A stretch of DNA of 61,125 bases from DASUPK01 sp036377415. GTDB lineage: Bacteria > Actinomycetota > Thermoleophilia > Solirubrobacterales > 70-9. The DNA is taken from the NCBI GenBank assembly GCA_036377415.1, contig DASUYK010000135.1, positions 1 through 61,125 on the forward strand, given 5' to 3'. The notes under the pieces are model-generated. The model saw only the letters and a list, made by a program, of their open reading frames with translations. It did not search any database and was not told where the DNA came from. The position numbers were made by a program, and so were the translations under genes. Below, one piece after another: positions 57,969-61,125 of this stretch (position 1 is the first letter of the stretch; every line of letters starts with the position of its first letter).

Positions 57969-59946
57969 CCGGGGCCCTGCAGGCGAAGTTCTCGCACACG
58001 TAGGCGGCCGGTCGGCCCTCGACCGCGGGCCGCTCCCGGAGAAGCTCGGGGCGTTCGATTCCCTCGGGGCCCCCGGCGAGGACGACGTGCGGCCGGTGCG
58101 CAGAGCGAACCACGTTTGCGAGCTCGGCGAGCGCCGAGGTGCCCGCTGCTCCGTCGCCGTTGGCGGGAGCGACGAGGGCGACCTCGCGGACGGGAGAGAA
58201 GTGGAAATCGATCGCCTGGAGCAGGTGGCCGAAGGCGTCGGGGTGCTGGGCGGCGGCCGGCGCGAACAGGCGCATCGTCCCCTCGGCCCGCTCCTCATAG
58301 GCACGTTCGCCCGTCATCGCGGCAAGCCGGAAGAGGCCGAAGGCCGCCGACGAGTTGCCCGACGGAATCGGGTGGTCCCCCACGTCCTTGCGGCGCGCGA
58401 TCAGCGTCTCGTGGTCGTGGGAGGTGGTGAAGAAACCGCCGCGCTCCTCGTCGGCGAAGCGCTCGATCATCGCGTCGGCGGTCTCGCGGGCGGCGTCGAA
58501 CCAGCGCACCTCGAGGGTCGCCTCGTAGAGGCGGAGCAGCCCCTCGAGCAGGAATGCGTGGTCTTCGAGATACGCGTTCAGGTGGCCGCCGCCCTTCCAG
58601 GTCCGGAGCAGCCGGCCCTCCGGATCGCGCATCGACTCCCAAACGAAGCGGGCGCAGCCGCAGGCGGCGTCGAGGTAGTCCTCGCGCCCCATCGCCGCGC
58701 CCGCGTCGGCGAGCGCCGCGATCATCAGAGCGTTCCAGGAGCAGATCCGCTTGTCGTCGAGCCCGGGGCGGACACGCTCGTCACGCCTGGCGTAGAGCGC
58801 GGTCCGGGCGTCGGGCAGCTCCGGCGGCTGCGCCGCGCTCGCCCCGAGCGGGACATGGAGGATGTTCCTACCTTCGAAGTTCCCGGCCGGGCTCACCCCC
58901 CAGTAGCCGAGGACGCGCTCGGCGGCGTCGGCCGAGACGCCCGCATCGGTGAGCGTCTCCCGCATCTCCGCCTCCTCCCAGACGTAGAAGCGCCCCTCCT
59001 CGCCCTCGGAATCGGCGTCGAGCGCGGAGTAGAAGCCGCCCTCGGGACCACGCATCTCGCGAATCGCCCAGTCGAGGGTCTCGCTGCAGACCCGCATCCA
59101 GCGCTCCTCACCCATCACCTGCCATCCGTGCAGGTAGGCGCGCGCGAGGAGCGCGTTGTCATAGAGCATCTTCTCGAAGTGGGGCACCAGCCAGGCGGGG
59201 TCGACGGCGTAGCGCGCGAACCCGCCGCCGAGCTGGTCGTAGATTCCCCCGTGCATCATCTTGTCGAGTGTCAGCCGGACCGGCTCGGTTCGGCCGCGGG
59301 CGAGGAGGAGCTCGAGCGAGCTGGCGGGCGGGAACTTCGGAGCGCCCCCGAAGCCGCCATTCGCGCGGTCGACGTTGGCGAGCAGAACGCTGGTCGCCGA
59401 CTCCAGGATCGACTCGGTGAGGGGCTCCTCGGATCCCTGGACGCGGCCGGTGGCGGAGAGGGCCTCCCGGATTCGCGCCGAGGCCTCGCGGAGCTCCTCA
59501 CGCTGGCCTCGGTACGCGCCGGCGGTCGCTTCGAGGACCTGCCTGAAGCTCGGCATTCCCTGGCGGGCCTCGGGCGGGAAGTAGGTCCCGCCGTAGAACG
59601 GGACTCCCTCGGAGTCGAGGAAGACGCTGAGTGGCCAGCCCCCCTGGCCCGTCATCCCCTGGACCGCCTCCATGTAGAGGTCGTCGACATCGGGGCGCTC
59701 TTCGCGGTCGACCTTGATCGGGACGAAGGACCCGTTGATCGCCGCGGCGGTCTCCGGGTCCTCGAACGACTCCCGCTCCATCACGTGGCACCAATGGCAC
59801 GCCGAGTAGCCGATCGAGAGGAAGATCGGCTTGTCCTGTTCGGCGGCCTCGCCCAGCGCCTCCGGCCCCCACGGCCGCCAGTCGACCGGGTTGTCCTTGT
59901 GCTGAAGCAGATAGGGACTGGTTTCCTTGGCGAGGCGGTTAGGCAT
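57931..59946 (-). CDS. DUF255 thioredoxin-domain protein (YyaL/SSP411 family)
   Basis: 671 residues from ATG 59946. N-terminal thioredoxin-like domain: MPNRLAKETSPYLLQHKDNPVDW and SACHWCHVMERESFED with CxxC, followed by VDREERPDVD and GWPLSVFLDSEGVPFYGGTYFP. The rest is an (alpha/alpha)6-type barrel like N-acylglucosamine epimerase (DALMIAALADAG region and GGFFTTSHDHETLIARRKD). Function not established. Its -10 TAGCCT lies 8 nt upstream. Confidence 0.92.
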   Translation of the reverse strand: MPNRLAKETSPYLLQHKDNPVDWRPWGPEALGEAAEQDKPIFLSIGYSACHWCHVMERESFEDPETAAAINGSFVPIKVDREERPDVDDLYMEAVQGMTGQGGWPLSVFLDSEGVPFYGGTYFPPEARQGMPSFRQVLEATAGAYRGQREELREASARIREALSATGRVQGSEEPLTESILESATSVLLANVDRANGGFGGAPKFPPASSLELLLARGRTEPVRLTLDKMMHGGIYDQLGGGFARYAVDPAWLVPHFEKMLYDNALLARAYLHGWQVMGEERWMRVCSETLDWAIREMRGPEGGFYSALDADSEGEEGRFYVWEEAEMRETLTDAGVSADAAERVLGYWGVSPAGNFEGRNILHVPLGASAAQPPELPDARTALYARRDERVRPGLDDKRICSWNALMIAALADAGAAMGREDYLDAACGCARFVWESMRDPEGRLLRTWKGGGHLNAYLEDHAFLLEGLLRLYEATLEVRWFDAARETADAMIERFADEERGGFFTTSHDHETLIARRKDVGDHPIPSGNSSAAFGLFRLAAMTGERAYEERAEGTMRLFAPAAAQHPDAFGHLLQAIDFHFSPVREVALVAPANGDGAAGTSALAELANVVRSAHRPHVVLAGGPEGIERPELLRERPAVEGRPAAYVCENFACRAPVTDPSELAAALA

Positions 59947-59954
59947 CCAACCTG

Positions 59955-59960
59955 AGGCTA
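59955..59960 (-). promoter_or_regulatory. -10 element TAGCCT before the DUF255 gene
   Basis: Minus-strand TAGCCT ends 8 nt before ATG 59946, with no ribosome site. Confidence 0.55.
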
Positions 59961-60025
59961 CCCGCGAGGCCGGTTTGAGATCACCCGGCCGCATATGATG
60001 CGGCGGCACGATCGACGGAGGGCAG

Positions 60026-60415
60026 ATGAAGGACCTGACCGTGATCATGGAGGACCAGCCCGGGAAGCTGGCTGACCTGGGGGAGGCGACCGGCAGGGGG
60101 GGTGTGAACATCCTCGGCTTCTGCGCGATGGTCGGCGACGGGAAGGGCTTCATCCACCTCCTCGTCGAGGACGAGGAGAAGACGAAGCAGGCGCTGGAGA
60201 AGGAGGGGATCGAGGTCGCCGACGAGCGCGAGGCGGTCGTCGTCGACCTGCACGACAGGCCGGGCGCGATGGGCGAGATCGCTCGCGACCTCGCCGAGGC
60301 GGGCGTCAACATCGACGTCGCCTACACGATCTTTACCGGCGTCCGCCTGGTGATCCTCACCGAGGACGTCGACAAGGCCCGCGCCGCACTCGATCTGGAC
60401 GGCGCCGCGGGCTGA
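60026..60415 (+). CDS. Tandem ACT-domain protein
   Basis: 129 residues forming two ACT folds: DLTVIMEDQPGKLADLGEATGRGGVNILG and VVVDLHDRPGAMGEIARDLAEAGVNIDVAY, each with the Asp-x-Pro-Gly ligand loop. There is no enzyme domain, so it is probably an amino-acid-sensing regulator. The ATG has GGAGGG upstream and a TATGAT -10 at 59994-59999. It converges with the surface protein across a terminator. Confidence 0.9.
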   Translation: MKDLTVIMEDQPGKLADLGEATGRGGVNILGFCAMVGDGKGFIHLLVEDEEKTKQALEKEGIEVADEREAVVVDLHDRPGAMGEIARDLAEAGVNIDVAYTIFTGVRLVILTEDVDKARAALDLDGAAG

Positions 60416-60420
60416 ACGAC

Positions 60421-60444
60421 GGGCGGCCCCCGAAGGGGCCGCCC
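60421..60444. terminator. Bidirectional terminator between the ACT gene and the surface-protein gene
   Basis: 10-bp perfect stem GGGCGGCCCC with GGGGCCGCCC and a CGAA tetraloop, between two convergent genes. Confidence 0.8.
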
Positions 60445-60470
60445 GCGAGATGCCGTTCAGCGGGAGACAG

Positions 60471-61125
60471 CTACGGGCACTTGATCAGGGTGTCCCTGCC
60501 GGCGCCGCCCTTACAGCTGTCGCGCTTCTTGCCGCCGTTCAGGGTGTCGTTGCCCGCCTTGCCGCGGAGCTTGTCGCGGCCTCCCTTGCCCTTGAGCAGG
60601 TCGCCGCCGGCCTGGCCGACGAGCCTGTCGGCGTTCGCTCCGCCGATCGCGGTGTCGCCACCATCGCCTCCGAAGACGGCGTCGAATCCGGAGCCGGTGC
60701 AGACGAGGTCCTTGCCGCCGAGCGCAAAGACCTGGTCATTGCCTGCGAACGTGACGATCACGTCGGCGCGGCTCGTCCCGTTGATCACGTCGTCACCGCC
60801 CGTGCCGGTGATCGTCGGGGTGGCGCAGCTGACCTTGCCCTTCTTCTTGCCCTTGGCCGTGCCCTTGCCCTGGACCACCGTCGTCGCGGTGTCCGTGTTG
60901 TTGGCGGTGTTGACCTCAGGGGGGACCCCGGAGCTCGTCACCGCGGCAGTGTTCGAGATCGATCCCGCCTTCTTCGCCTTGACGACGATCGTCACCGTCG
61001 CGGTCCCGCCGGCACCGATCGCCCCGAGGTTGCAGGTCACGACCTTGGCCGCCTGGACGCAGCTACCCAGCGTCGTGCTGGCGGAGACGAAGTCCACGTC
61101 CGCCGGCAGGGTGTCGGTGACCACC
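60471..61125 (-). CDS. DUF11 and RTX-type repeat surface protein, 5' end beyond the window
   Basis: 217 residues of the C-terminal end are visible, open to the right edge. First a DUF11-type beta-sandwich (VVTDTLPADVDFVSASTTLG; ATVTIVVKAKKAGSISNTAAV), then a basic linker (GKGTAKGKKKGK) and five or six hemolysin-type Gly/Asp nonapeptides (GGDGGDTAIGGANADRLVG; GKGGRDKLRGKAGNDTLNGG) that would bind Ca2+. Ends with a Cys pair (DSCKGGAGRDTLIKCP). Probably exported and cell-surface. Confidence 0.85.
   Translation of the reverse strand, partial: VVTDTLPADVDFVSASTTLGSCVQAAKVVTCNLGAIGAGGTATVTIVVKAKKAGSISNTAAVTSSGVPPEVNTANNTDTATTVVQGKGTAKGKKKGKVSCATPTITGTGGDDVINGTSRADVIVTFAGNDQVFALGGKDLVCTGSGFDAVFGGDGGDTAIGGANADRLVGQAGGDLLKGKGGRDKLRGKAGNDTLNGGKKRDSCKGGAGRDTLIKCP

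Overview
The window is GC-rich chromosomal DNA, almost fully coding, with no transposase, integrase, phage gene or CRISPR array. Gene content points to an actinobacterium: an F420/luciferase-like monooxygenase, a Gram-positive-type LexA box, a PknB-like Ser/Thr kinase, a c-di-AMP (ydaO) riboswitch ahead of an RlpA-like wall protein, and lipoproteins with Asp/Gly/Thr-rich linkers. A deep-branching class such as Thermoleophilia (Solirubrobacterales) is my best guess. It rests on gene content and on the absence of whiA and yvcK between rapZ and gap, not on a 16S gene.

Layout. 1-1.8 kb: end of an arsenic operon (arsR, arsM and an R2lox-type diiron oxidase). 1.9-10.7 kb: phosphate and polyphosphate block (Ppx/GppA phosphatase, two CHAD half-domain genes, ppk1, a DUF47 regulator, a Pit transporter), interrupted by a DrrAB-like exporter. 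10.7-14.6 kb: HD hydrolase, a small membrane protein, and three coupled Tad-type genes ending in a 652-residue protein joining a Tad segment to two peptidoglycan-hydrolase domains. 14.6-19.4 kb: secreted protein, branched-chain-type binding lipoprotein, MaoC hydratase, cupredoxin lipoprotein, crotonase. 19.5-31 kb: uvrC, rapZ, an ABC exporter, glyoxalase, a glycolytic operon gap-pgk-tpiA-gpmI, hsp20 and tgt. 31-37 kb: Ser/Thr kinase with lipoprotein partner, metallophosphatase, M48 protease, rlmH, argS. 37-43.5 kb: cytochrome c maturation genes in two blocks (ccmH-ccmG; ccmE-ccmF-ccmI-like), separated by tRNA-Gly and an rfbF-rfbG sugar-nucleotide pair, then secG. 43.5-50 kb: short binding lipoprotein, Abi-alpha-like protein, DUF445 protein, K+/H+ antiporter, F420 oxidoreductase and small genes. 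50-61 kb: tRNA-Leu, lexA with its SOS box, rnpB, methyltransferase, SDR, riboswitch/rlpA-like, Cys-less AhpD homologue, glnA, mgtE-like, APC permease, DUF255 protein, ACT protein, and a DUF11/RTX-repeat surface protein cut by the right edge.

Two features run through the whole window. First, more than twenty genes have a TANNNT -10 hexamer ending about 6-13 nt before an ATG, GTG or TTG and no Shine-Dalgarno sequence, the layout expected of leaderless mRNAs. Secreted proteins, gap, hsp20 and lexA instead carry good ribosome sites. Second, neighbouring genes are often coupled by 4-nt start/stop overlaps of all four types (ATGA, GTGA, TTGA and apparently CTGA). Three genes (the 16.1-17.6 kb binding protein, ccmF, the APC permease) read best from CTG.
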